Part shown: positions 1 through 6,718 of the stretch, piece by piece
How the letters are laid out: every line of letters begins with the position of its first letter
Position numbering within the stretch: position 1 is the first letter of the stretch
Assembly (NCBI GenBank): GCA_002378975.1
Contig: DFST01000088.1
Coordinates: 435-20,271 of the forward strand
Length of the DNA stretch: 19,837 nt
Source of the DNA: Chitinophagaceae bacterium UBA3430
Lineage (GTDB): Bacteria; Bacteroidota; Bacteroidia; Chitinophagales; Chitinophagaceae
Direction: 5' to 3'
The notes under the pieces: model-generated
What the model saw: the letters and a program-made list of their open reading frames with translations, nothing else
The model's database searches: none
Told to the model about the DNA's origin: nothing
Made by a program: the position numbers and the translations under genes

Positions 1-210
1 CACATCCCCGGCCCCCACCTCGAGCATCCAATCAATCTCTGTCTTGCTGGCGTCCAGCAGCAGCGATCCACCGGGCATCTTGTGATAACCCGTAGAAAGG
101 GTGGTTAATTTGGTATAGGGATCAGTCTGCCGAATCAGCGCACAATCCTGGGCGTTGACAACGCAAAGACACCACAAGTAAACCACCGAAAAGAAAAAAA
201 AGCGCCGCAT
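1..210 (-). CDS. Secreted protein of unknown function, 3' part outside window
   Basis: Reading the minus strand from an ATG at 210 gives an open frame of 70 codons that runs off the window edge. It begins MRRFFFFSVVYLWCLCVVNA followed by QDCALIRQTDP, a typical Bacteroidota signal peptide (short basic start, hydrophobic core, cleavage before Gln). The visible mature part has no family I recognise. The start lies 4 nt after the stop of the YbjQ-like gene, so it is probably the third gene of the M48/ybjQ operon and translated from the same mRNA. Signal peptide and frame are seen directly; export to periplasm or surface is inferred. Confidence 0.7.
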   Translation of the reverse strand, partial: MRRFFFFSVVYLWCLCVVNAQDCALIRQTDPYTKLTTLSTGYHKMPGGSLLLDASKTEIDWMLEVGAGDV

Positions 211-214
211 AGCC

Positions 215-532
215 TCAGAGACGTACTGCCGTTCCCGTTGCGATTACCATCAGCATGCTTCCTCCGGCGCCAACGGTTTCAAAGTCGAGATCCACGCCCA
301 GAATGCCGTTGGCTCCTAGGGATTGTGCACGCTCTACCAACTCCCGCATGGCATCTTCTTTGGCCTCCTCCAATACGCGCTCATAGGTTTTGCTACGACC
401 TCCGAACACATCGCGCAGTCCGGCAAATAGGTCTTTGAAAATATTCGCACCGATGATGCTTTGAGCGTTCACGACGCCTAGGTACTCCTGTACCGGTCTT
501 CCTTCTACCGTGCTGGTTGTGGTCACTAACAT
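215..532 (-). CDS. YbjQ/UPF0145 family protein
   Basis: A 105-residue protein, the usual length for the YbjQ (UPF0145, putative heavy-metal-binding) family. It shows the family's pattern: an N-terminal MLVTTTSTVEGRPVQEYLGV strand segment, then GANIFKDLFAGLRD, an acidic helix (ERVLEEAKEDAMRELVERA) and the near-invariant GANGILGVDLDFETVG block, ending in a hydrophobic strand. The family folds as a small oligomeric alpha/beta protein and the metal-binding role is unproven. It starts 2 nt after the stop of the M48 peptidase gene and is followed after 4 nt by a secreted protein, so the three genes are almost certainly cotranscribed. No signal peptide, so cytoplasmic. Confidence 0.9.
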   Translation of the reverse strand: MLVTTTSTVEGRPVQEYLGVVNAQSIIGANIFKDLFAGLRDVFGGRSKTYERVLEEAKEDAMRELVERAQSLGANGILGVDLDFETVGAGGSMLMVIATGTAVRL

Positions 533-534
533 GA

Positions 535-1590
535 TTACAATTTTATTTGAGCGAATATAGTATCTAAAGCGGGCTGCGGCTTCGGCTTTGCCCCTTTTGA
601 CATTTCCTTAATATACGCAACCCGATTGTCCAGATCGGGATGACTGGCCAAAAACTCCGGAACTTCGATGGACGAACCAGTCTTCAATCGCTCGAACAGA
701 TCCAGAAATCCGGACGGATCAATGCCCCGATCGGTCAAGATCTTTACCCCCCGCACATCGGCTTCTTTTTCCAAGGACCGTGAGTAGGTCAGCGAGCGCA
801 GCTCATCGGCATGATCGACCAACACGGTACCAACCGTGCCCACTTTTCCCAATACCAACCCCAGAAATACCTGTGCACCCAAACGCCGAAAGATCGAACG
901 GGTGGCATGCCGACGATCCACATGCGTAAATTCGTGCGCCAACAAGGCAGCCAATTCAGGCGCAGACTCCATCCGGTCCAGCAAGGCCGAATACACCACG
1001 ATCCGTCCCCCAGGCAAGGCAAATGCATTCAGTTCGGAGCTATTCACCACCACGAGGCGGATCGAATAAGCAGAGGGCACTTTTAGAGTTTCAAAGAAGG
1101 CATTGACCAACCGTGTCTGAGTGGTGTCGATCTGATAATTCGACGAAAGCGCTTCGTACACGCCATCCCCCAACTGCTGTTCGGTATCGACCGAGACGGT
1201 AGAGGCCATCCGCTCCGCCATCCAAGGCACCAACAAGCTATACAGCAAAAAGAATACAGCAACCACTGCCACAAACAATCCGCCATTGCGGATCCATTCC
1301 CGAACACGCGGCTTCCGATACCAAGGCTGTTGCCCCATGGATTGACGCGCCTGAATCCGTTCAAAGGCAAAGCGACCGTCGATGCAAACTTGCGCCGGCA
1401 ACCGATGATGGCGGATCTCCGTTTGTGCTCCACCAAGAGACACCCCCACATTCAACTCGGCGATTGGCCATCGAAGCCGCTGATTGGTGCCCGTAATTCC
1501 AATCTGCACATATTCGTCGAGCACCATCACGGAAACTTCCTGCTCCGTTGCGCCCGACCATTCCTGATACCGACCATTGAAACTATCCAT
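535..1590 (-). CDS. M48 family metallopeptidase, membrane-anchored
   Basis: A 351-residue zinc metalloprotease. Residues 1-86 form a small beta-rich cytoplasmic domain (FNGRYQEWSGA, RLRWPIAELNV) resembling the N-terminal domain (DUF7092 type) often attached to M48 peptidases. Residues about 103-121 are one transmembrane helix. The rest is the periplasmic protease: HEFTH zinc motif at 219-223, third ligand Glu274 in SRSLEKEAD (270-278), and the conserved ASHPDLDNRVAYI near the end. It resembles BepA/LoiP-like peptidases in domain order but lacks TPR repeats; envelope protein quality control is an inference. First gene of an operon with the YbjQ-like gene (2 nt gap). A GAATTTTG element sits 4 nt before the ATG, next to a perfect inverted repeat. 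Confidence 0.92.
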   Translation of the reverse strand: MDSFNGRYQEWSGATEQEVSVMVLDEYVQIGITGTNQRLRWPIAELNVGVSLGGAQTEIRHHRLPAQVCIDGRFAFERIQARQSMGQQPWYRKPRVREWIRNGGLFVAVVAVFFLLYSLLVPWMAERMASTVSVDTEQQLGDGVYEALSSNYQIDTTQTRLVNAFFETLKVPSAYSIRLVVVNSSELNAFALPGGRIVVYSALLDRMESAPELAALLAHEFTHVDRRHATRSIFRRLGAQVFLGLVLGKVGTVGTVLVDHADELRSLTYSRSLEKEADVRGVKILTDRGIDPSGFLDLFERLKTGSSIEVPEFLASHPDLDNRVAYIKEMSKGAKPKPQPALDTIFAQIKL

Positions 1591-1594
1591 AACC

Positions 1595-1602
1595 CAAAAT
1601 TC
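1595..1602 (-). promoter_or_regulatory. Candidate -7 element of the M48 operon
   Basis: GAATTTTG on the minus strand differs from the Bacteroidota TAnnTTTG consensus at one position and lies 4 nt before the ATG at 1590, the same spacing as at several other genes here. No clear -33 element was found. Confidence 0.4.
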
Positions 1603-1620
1603 GGGAAGCTTAGCTTCCCG
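1602..1620. promoter_or_regulatory. Perfect inverted repeat, candidate operator
   Basis: Two 9-bp arms, CGGGAAGCT and AGCTTCCCG, flank a single T. The repeat lies in the 72-bp divergent spacer between the M48 operon and the DUF2452 gene and abuts the proposed -7 element of the M48 operon. The 1-nt centre makes an RNA hairpin unlikely, so a site for a dimeric DNA-binding protein is the better reading. No T-run follows on either strand. Confidence 0.5.
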
Positions 1621-1662
1621 GCTTCAAAAACAATTCCTTCAATTTTTTGTTTTAAAACCCGA

Positions 1663-2451
1663 ATGGTACAAGCCTACAATTTTCTGGCCTCCTGGCAACT
1701 ATTTCCCGAAAAATCGAATTACGAGAACGGAGAAGTGCCCAAAAGCGGAATCTATCGCATCGAAGCGGTTGAATCCACCAAGAACCTGCGCATCTTTCAC
1801 AACCGGGTGATGCCCGACAATACCTCCCTGGCTGCCGATTATGTGATTTTGGCGGATGGAGCAAAGAACCCGCCGGCCGACAAAGCCTTGGGCGATGCCC
1901 TCGAAGTATTCATACCCGACGGAATCAACCTCGATATTCGATTCTATCAAGCTGATTCGATCCGCTTGCACATCCATCACGAGATCCTGCCCAACGGATA
2001 CCTACAATTGATCCAAAAAGGATTCCGGGACGATGGGACCCCCTATACCAACCAAGAGATCTACCACAAACAGCTTAGCGTACTGCCCTACTCAGCCTCT
2101 GTTTCGGGTGCGGTGATCCGTCCGACCAAAGAAGGGGTCATCAAACACAAGGCGCTTACGGCCATGGAAGAGCAGACCAACATGCAGCTCGAGCAGATCC
2201 GAAAGCAGATCGAACTGCTGGCCCTGCAAGCCCACGAGATCCAAAAGCGAAAAGACCTCTCGTTGACGATCTATCAGGCCAAACTTTCATTCAAGCCCCA
2301 AATCGGACAAACCTACTACCTATACGAACGCAACGACGGAACGCATTTGTTGTCGTTGGTAGCGCCCAAAGAATGGGGCACCAACGGACCATTCAAACAA
2401 TTCTTAGCAGCCGTTCAGCTGCTGGCCGATCATACCTGGAAAGAGCTCTAG
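1663..2451 (+). CDS. DUF2452 domain-containing protein
   Basis: A 262-residue protein whose C-terminal half is the DUF2452 signature as I know it from Bacteroidota: LPYSASVSGA, IKHKALTAMEEQTNMQLEQI, a helical stretch of hydrophobic heptads (KQIELLALQAHEIQKR), then QTYYLYERNDGTHLLSLVAP and a final FLAAVQLLADHTWKEL. The N-terminal half (residues 1-130) is less familiar; it contains PEKSNYENGEVPKSGIYRIE and looks like a beta-rich module. No function is known for the family. No signal peptide or membrane helix. The ATG at 1663 is preferred because upstream in-frame starts overlap the divergent M48 gene. It lies 17 nt before pdxJ, which has its own promoter-like element. Confidence 0.85.
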   Translation: MVQAYNFLASWQLFPEKSNYENGEVPKSGIYRIEAVESTKNLRIFHNRVMPDNTSLAADYVILADGAKNPPADKALGDALEVFIPDGINLDIRFYQADSIRLHIHHEILPNGYLQLIQKGFRDDGTPYTNQEIYHKQLSVLPYSASVSGAVIRPTKEGVIKHKALTAMEEQTNMQLEQIRKQIELLALQAHEIQKRKDLSLTIYQAKLSFKPQIGQTYYLYERNDGTHLLSLVAPKEWGTNGPFKQFLAAVQLLADHTWKEL

Positions 2452-2456
2452 GTTCG

Positions 2457-2464
2457 TAGATTTG
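2457..2464 (+). promoter_or_regulatory. TAnnTTTG -7 element of pdxJ
   Basis: TAGATTTG matches the Bacteroidota -7 consensus exactly. It starts 5 nt after the stop of the DUF2452 gene and ends 4 nt before the GTG start of pdxJ, so the transcript would start at or next to the initiation codon. The -33 element is not obvious. Confidence 0.6.
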
Positions 2465-2468
2465 CACC

Positions 2469-3188
2469 GTGACCCGCCTGTCTGTCAACATCAATAAATT
2501 CGCTACCCTGCGCAATGCGCGCGGAGGGAACAACCCCAATCTGCTTCAGGTAGCCCGCGATGCACAAACCTTCGGCGCCGACGGCATCACCGTACACCCC
2601 CGCCCCGATGAGCGACACATTCGCTATTCAGATGTGCGCCAATTGCGCCCCCTCATACACACCGAATTCAACATCGAGGGCAACTGCCGGGAATCCCGTT
2701 TCGTAGATCTGGTTTTGGAGGCAAAACCCGAACAAGTGACGTTGGTACCTGATGCAACCGGACAACTCACCAGCGACCACGGATGGGATACGATTCGTGA
2801 AGCAGCGTACTTAAAAAATATGGTGGAGACCTTCCATCAAGCCGGCATCCGCGTAAGCTTGTTCATCGATCCGGTCGAAGACCTCATCAAAGCCGCCGCC
2901 GCTACCGGAACCGATCGAATCGAACTGTATACCGAATCCTATGCAAAAGGATTTGAAGCCGGAAATAAAGAACAAGCCATTCAACCTTTTATTAAAGCCG
3001 CCGAACTCGCGAAATCGATGCAACTCGGTTTAAATGCCGGTCACGACTTAGACCGTTTCAATTTGGGATACCTGCATACGCACATTCCCTATTTGGATGA
3101 AGTCAGCATCGGTCATGCGCTCATTTGCGATGCCTTGTACCTGGGATTGGAAAATACCATCCAGCTATACAAAAGACAGCTGAGTTAA
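2469..3188 (+). CDS. pdxJ: Pyridoxine 5'-phosphate synthase
   Basis: PdxJ condenses 1-deoxy-D-xylulose 5-phosphate with 3-amino-2-oxopropyl phosphate to form pyridoxine 5'-phosphate, the last ring-forming step of DXP-dependent vitamin B6 synthesis in the cytoplasm. At 239 residues it has full family length. Recognisable blocks are VNINKFATLRNARGGNNPN (6-24), the active-site segment GITVHPRPDERHI with His43, Glu70 in FNIEGN, VTLVPDATGQLTSDHGWD, and GLNAGHDL with His192. The start is GTG at 2469, supported by a TAnnTTTG element just before it and by the protein's normal N-terminus (TRLSVNINK). Its TAA stop overlaps the stop of the convergent miaA gene by 2 nt. Its partner pdxA is not in the window. 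Confidence 0.97.
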   Translation: MTRLSVNINKFATLRNARGGNNPNLLQVARDAQTFGADGITVHPRPDERHIRYSDVRQLRPLIHTEFNIEGNCRESRFVDLVLEAKPEQVTLVPDATGQLTSDHGWDTIREAAYLKNMVETFHQAGIRVSLFIDPVEDLIKAAAATGTDRIELYTESYAKGFEAGNKEQAIQPFIKAAELAKSMQLGLNAGHDLDRFNLGYLHTHIPYLDEVSIGHALICDALYLGLENTIQLYKRQLS

Positions 3189-4093
3189 TTTACTCCCTCC
3201 AAAAATTTCAGGATACCCGTTTCATCCGAAGGATGAAACCAATGCATGTCTGGCACTTTTCGAAACCAGGTCATTTGACGTTTGGCATATTGCCGCGTGG
3301 AGATCTTGATCCGTTCCACCGCCTCATCCAACGAGCACCGTCCACTCAAATGATCAAACAATTCCCGATAGCCCACGGTTTGCAAAGCATTCAGCGTACG
3401 ATGTGCATATAAAGCTTGAACCTCTTGCAACAGTCCGTTTTGCATCATTGTCTCAACCCGCTCATCGATCCGACGGATCAATTCTTCCCTCGGTAGTTCC
3501 AATCCAACCCACCGAATCCCGAATGGCCGCGTTTTGTCTGAGCCGGATCGATATGCCACAATACTCATTCCAGTTGTGATCATAACTTCCAAGGCACGCA
3601 TCATCCGTTGGGGATTTTGCATCTCCCCTTCTTGTGCAAATTCCGGGTCCAATCGGATCAACTCCGCTTGCAATCCATGGATGCCTTTTTCCGCATAGAG
3701 ACCGATCACTTGCTGACGGATGGCCGGGGCCACCTCTGGGATCGGATCCAATCCGCTGGCAAAGGCTTTGATGTAAAGTCCCGTACCCCCCACCAGAATA
3801 AGCTGATTCTTTTCTTGAAAGAGCTGCGCGGAACTGTTCAGGGCATAGGTTTCGTAATCAGCGGCGGTCAGGTCTTCGTGGATCGAATGCGAAGCAATGA
3901 AATGATGAGGCACTTGTTGCAGCTCTTCGTCCGATGGACGAGCCACGCCGATATTCAGTTCGCGATAACATTGCCTTGAGTCGGCCGATAAGATTTCGGT
4001 TTGAAAATGCTCGGCCAATCGAATGCCGCAGGATGTCTTGCCAACCGCGGTTGGTCCCACGACTGCGATCACATTTTTTGACTTCAATTGCAT
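3185..4093 (-). CDS. miaA: tRNA dimethylallyltransferase
   Basis: MiaA transfers the dimethylallyl group from DMAPP to N6 of A37 in tRNAs that read UNN codons. The 302-residue protein has the P-loop GPTAVGKT (13-20), the substrate block SADSRQCYRELNIGVARP (37-53, the Bacteroidota variant of the DSxQ motif), GGTGLYIKAFASGLDP, and the C-terminal tRNA-recognition region with TVGYRELFDHL and STRQYAKRQMTWFRKV. It begins 6 nt after the stop of the pRiA4b-like gene, so the two are probably cotranscribed, and lies in the same block as cca and the TsaC-like gene. It ends in an overlapping convergent stop with pdxJ; no terminator fits there. Confidence 0.97.
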   Translation of the reverse strand: MQLKSKNVIAVVGPTAVGKTSCGIRLAEHFQTEILSADSRQCYRELNIGVARPSDEELQQVPHHFIASHSIHEDLTAADYETYALNSSAQLFQEKNQLILVGGTGLYIKAFASGLDPIPEVAPAIRQQVIGLYAEKGIHGLQAELIRLDPEFAQEGEMQNPQRMMRALEVMITTGMSIVAYRSGSDKTRPFGIRWVGLELPREELIRRIDERVETMMQNGLLQEVQALYAHRTLNALQTVGYRELFDHLSGRCSLDEAVERIKISTRQYAKRQMTWFRKVPDMHWFHPSDETGILKFLEGVN

Positions 4094-4099
4094 GGGAAA

Positions 4100-4660
4100 T
4101 TATTCCTCTTCGTCGGTGCCGTATTCCTCTTCTTCCGAACCTACATCCTCCCCTTCTTCATCTTTCTCGCCAAATCCATCGCCGGCTTGAGTGAGGTCGT
4201 ATTTCTCTTCGATGTCGGCAAATTTTTCGCCCAACATACTTTTGGTCCCGTATTGGCTGGGGGCTAACCCGACTGAACGAACCATCGCCGGGTAGGTCAG
4301 GTTCGAATCTTCTTCGTTTGACACATTGATCAATTCGACCAGAAAGGTCCAACCCTTAACAAAATCATATTGATAGATGAAACGTTGGTTTGGGTTTTTG
4401 ATCTCGGTGGCGATCACCGTGTCGTTCATGAGCATGGGAGGTGCCTTGTATTCTTTGTCGTAGACCTCTAGGCTGATCTCGCGCCCTTGTTGCCAATGAT
4501 CGTTGCTGCGAAAAAAAGTAGCCGCGTGTTTGGAGTCAAACTCGTAGGCTTTCAGAATGGACTGGTGCAATTCTAAAAAGGATTGTTTGTGCTTGATCGC
4601 AATGTCGCGATAAACGGTTTCATCCTCTTCAAAATAAATACGGAAACGCAGAATGGCCAT
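4100..4660 (-). CDS. Plasmid pRiA4b ORF-3-like / TnpR-passenger family protein
   Basis: A 186-residue protein. Residues 1-120 match my memory of the pRiA4b ORF-3 fold (PF07929 type): LRFRIYFEEDETVYRDIAIK, SFLELHQSILKAYEFDSKHA, then WTFLVELINV and YPAMVRSVGLAPSQYG near the end of the domain. The last 35 residues are strongly acidic (EKDEEGEDVGSEEEEYG). The family is named after plasmid and IS1096 passenger genes, but no transposase or terminal repeat is seen here, and in Bacteroidota it is usually a stable chromosomal gene. Function is unknown. The ATG at 4660 is supported by TACCTTTG 4 nt upstream. It sits between cca (33 nt) and miaA (6 nt), so a tRNA-related role is possible but unproven. 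Confidence 0.85.
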   Translation of the reverse strand: MAILRFRIYFEEDETVYRDIAIKHKQSFLELHQSILKAYEFDSKHAATFFRSNDHWQQGREISLEVYDKEYKAPPMLMNDTVIATEIKNPNQRFIYQYDFVKGWTFLVELINVSNEEDSNLTYPAMVRSVGLAPSQYGTKSMLGEKFADIEEKYDLTQAGDGFGEKDEEGEDVGSEEEEYGTDEEE

Positions 4661-4664
4661 GGCA

Positions 4665-4672
4665 CAAAGGTA
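4665..4672 (-). promoter_or_regulatory. TAnnTTTG -7 element of the pRiA4b-like gene
   Basis: TACCTTTG on the minus strand, an exact consensus match, 4 nt before the ATG at 4660 and inside the 33-nt gap after cca. It suggests a second promoter for the pRiA4b-like/miaA pair and a leaderless mRNA. Confidence 0.6.
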
Positions 4673-4693
4673 GGTCTTGAACCCGTATTCGCC

Positions 4694-6118
4694 TCAGCGA
4701 CTTACCGCCGTCAGCCCCAGCTCGGCCCCTTTCAACAACATGAATGCATGGGCCGCCTCGTAGGTATTGGGAATGATCCCATCCAACATAGCATCCTTCA
4801 AGGCGTCTTTGATGATGCCCACCGGTTTGGACGGCGATAATCCGAAGGTCGACATAATGAGTTCGCCCGTGATCGGTGGTTGCCAATTACGCACCTGATC
4901 CTTCTCCTCTACCTCGCGGCAACGCTCGCGAACCAGTTGAAAATTGGATAGGTACCGATTGACCTTTTGTTTGTTTTTCGACGTGATATCCGCCTCACAC
5001 AAGATCATCAGCGAATCGAAATCATCACCGGCTTCGAACAACAACCGTCGTACGGCTGAATCGGTGATGTTTTCTTTGGTTAAGCTAATGGGACGAAGAT
5101 GCAATTCCACCAATTTCTTGACGAATCGCATGTGCTCATTCAAGGGCAGTTTCAATTGCGTAAAGATCTTGGGCACCATGCGGCCTCCAACCACCTCATG
5201 CCCGTGAAAGGTCCAGCCATGCCCTTCTTCATACCGCTTCGTCTGAGGCTTCGCAATATCGTGCAACACCGCTGCCCACCGAAGCCAGAGGTCATTGGTA
5301 TTTTGGCTCAGATTATCGACCACTTGCAACGTGTGATAGAAATTGTCTTTATGTCCATGTCCGTCCCGGTTCTCTGCACCGCGCAGAGCTACGAGCTGAG
5401 GAAAAATCCGCTCCAACAGGCCGGATCGATAAAGCAGGTCAAAGCCAATGGAGGGCTTCTCCGCCAAAAGAATCTTATTCAACTCCTCTGTAATCCGCTC
5501 TTGAGAAATGATGCGGATTCTGTCTGCATTTTGACAGATTCCGTTCCAGGTGTTTTCTTCAATGGTGAATCCCAGCTGTGTGGCAAATCGAATGGTTCGC
5601 ATCATCCGCAACGGATCATCGATGAAAGTTTGATCGGGAGGCAACGGAGTGCGCAGGATTTTTTCGGCGAGATCTTTCAATCCATCGAACGGATCGATCA
5701 CGACACCAAACCGATCGCGGTCCAAACTAACGGCCAGGGCATTGATGGTCAGATCACGACGCTGCTGATCATCCTGAATGGTGCCTGGTTCAACCTGTGG
5801 CTTTCGAGAATCGGATTGATAGCTTTCACGACGGGCCCCCACGAATTCCAGGTCCCATCCGTCTTTCAATTGAATATGGGCCGTACCGAATGTTTTGAAG
5901 AGACTGACCGTAGGGCGAGGGGTATAGGCCTCCGCCACTTTTTGAGCCAGGTCCAACGCATTGCCCACACAGACAAAATCGGCATCCTTGGTTGGCCGGC
6001 CCAATATCTTGTCGCGTACGAACCCGCCGACCAGATAGGTTTCCAGCCCCAACGACTGCGCCGAATCCGCAACGCGGTCCAGCCAAATCCTTTCATCCGG
6101 ATGGAATTGAATTTCCAT
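4694..6118 (-). CDS. cca: CCA tRNA nucleotidyltransferase with HD domain
   Basis: This enzyme adds or repairs the 3'-terminal CCA of tRNAs without a nucleic acid template. The 474-residue protein is a class II nucleotidyltransferase: LVGGFVRD (29-36), catalytic carboxylates in DADF (45-48), RRDLTINALA (120-129), and the template-like block DPLRMMRTIRFATQLGF (168-184). An HD domain follows (HGHKDNFYHT, WAAVLHDIAK with His286-Asp287, and further His residues), as in bacterial Cca proteins with phosphatase/phosphodiesterase activity. I start it at ATG 6118: an upstream in-frame ATG would place six codons inside the TATCTTTG promoter element at 6126-6133. The tRNA-Leu in this window lacks an encoded CCA and so would need this enzyme. 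Confidence 0.96.
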   Translation of the reverse strand: MEIQFHPDERIWLDRVADSAQSLGLETYLVGGFVRDKILGRPTKDADFVCVGNALDLAQKVAEAYTPRPTVSLFKTFGTAHIQLKDGWDLEFVGARRESYQSDSRKPQVEPGTIQDDQQRRDLTINALAVSLDRDRFGVVIDPFDGLKDLAEKILRTPLPPDQTFIDDPLRMMRTIRFATQLGFTIEENTWNGICQNADRIRIISQERITEELNKILLAEKPSIGFDLLYRSGLLERIFPQLVALRGAENRDGHGHKDNFYHTLQVVDNLSQNTNDLWLRWAAVLHDIAKPQTKRYEEGHGWTFHGHEVVGGRMVPKIFTQLKLPLNEHMRFVKKLVELHLRPISLTKENITDSAVRRLLFEAGDDFDSLMILCEADITSKNKQKVNRYLSNFQLVRERCREVEEKDQVRNWQPPITGELIMSTFGLSPSKPVGIIKDALKDAMLDGIIPNTYEAAHAFMLLKGAELGLTAVSR

Positions 6119-6125
6119 GAGCGGG

Positions 6126-6133
6126 CAAAGATA
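6126..6133 (-). promoter_or_regulatory. TAnnTTTG -7 element of cca
   Basis: TATCTTTG on the minus strand, an exact consensus match, 7 nt before the ATG at 6118 and 15 nt after the stop of the TsaC-like gene. It indicates that cca can be transcribed on its own. Confidence 0.6.
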
Positions 6134-6148
6134 CAACGTGGGCCGTCG

Positions 6149-6718
6149 CTAGGGACGTAAGATGATGGGCTGTCCATTTTCCCAACGGATCACCGAGGAA
6201 GAAGCAGCTGGTTGGGTGTCGGATTGGCGATGTTGTACGACGTAATCTACCCCAGCCCGTATATTGGCACTTACCTCGAAAAAATGGGTCGGTGTGGGTT
6301 CTCCGGAGCTATTGGCAGAGGTCGACACAATGGGCTTTCCAAAGCGCTTGATGAGATGTCGACAGAACGAATCTTGACAGATGCGAATAGCAATGCTCCC
6401 ATCGGATGCGGTTAGATTATCCGCAAATCCGATGGCTCCCTCATAGACCACCGTGGTGGGCTTGGCACGAGTTTTTAAATGATCAAACAAAGCAAGATCC
6501 GGAGCCGCCACATATTTAAGGACATCCTGCTCTTCGGTTACCAGTACGATCAGTGCTTTATTCTCGGGTCGTTTCTTCAGCGCATAGATGCGAGCTACTG
6601 CCTCCGGATTGGTCGCATCACAACCAAGCCCCCAAACGGTGTCGGTTGGATATAGAATGGTCCCGCCGCTGCGGAGTACTTCCAGGCATCGAATGACATC
6701 GGCTTCAAATTCCATCAT
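6149..6718 (-). CDS. tsaC: L-threonylcarbamoyladenylate synthase (TsaC/YrdC type)
   Basis: Makes threonylcarbamoyl-AMP from threonine, bicarbonate and ATP, the first step of t6A37 synthesis on ANN-decoding tRNAs. The 189 residues cover only the YrdC domain; the extra C-terminal Sua5 domain is absent, so TsaC is the better name. Motifs: GGTILYPTDTVWGLGCDATN (18-37), the KKRPENKALIVLV block (48-60) carrying the conserved K-R-x(3)-K residues, and STSANSSGEPTP (132-143). The ATG at 6718 overlaps the TGA of the upstream glycosyltransferase gene (ATGA), which implies translational coupling. A second ATG follows at 6715; the first is chosen because of that overlap. Confidence 0.93.
   Translation of the reverse strand: MMEFEADVIRCLEVLRSGGTILYPTDTVWGLGCDATNPEAVARIYALKKRPENKALIVLVTEEQDVLKYVAAPDLALFDHLKTRAKPTTVVYEGAIGFADNLTASDGSIAIRICQDSFCRHLIKRFGKPIVSTSANSSGEPTPTHFFEVSANIRAGVDYVVQHRQSDTQPAASSSVIRWENGQPIILRP

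Noticed and set aside
1330..1662. N-terminal extension of the DUF2452 gene starting inside the M48 gene
   Set aside because: It would overlap 261 nt of a clearly real gene on the other strand, and the extra residues have no family similarity; ATG 1663 gives a normal start.
4100..4660. Insertion sequence carrying a pRiA4b/TnpR passenger gene
   Set aside because: No transposase, terminal inverted repeats or target duplication around the gene; it sits cleanly in a chromosomal operon.
5099..6160. 353-residue open frame antisense to cca
   Set aside because: Low-complexity shadow of a gene with clear class II nucleotidyltransferase motifs; no family features of its own.
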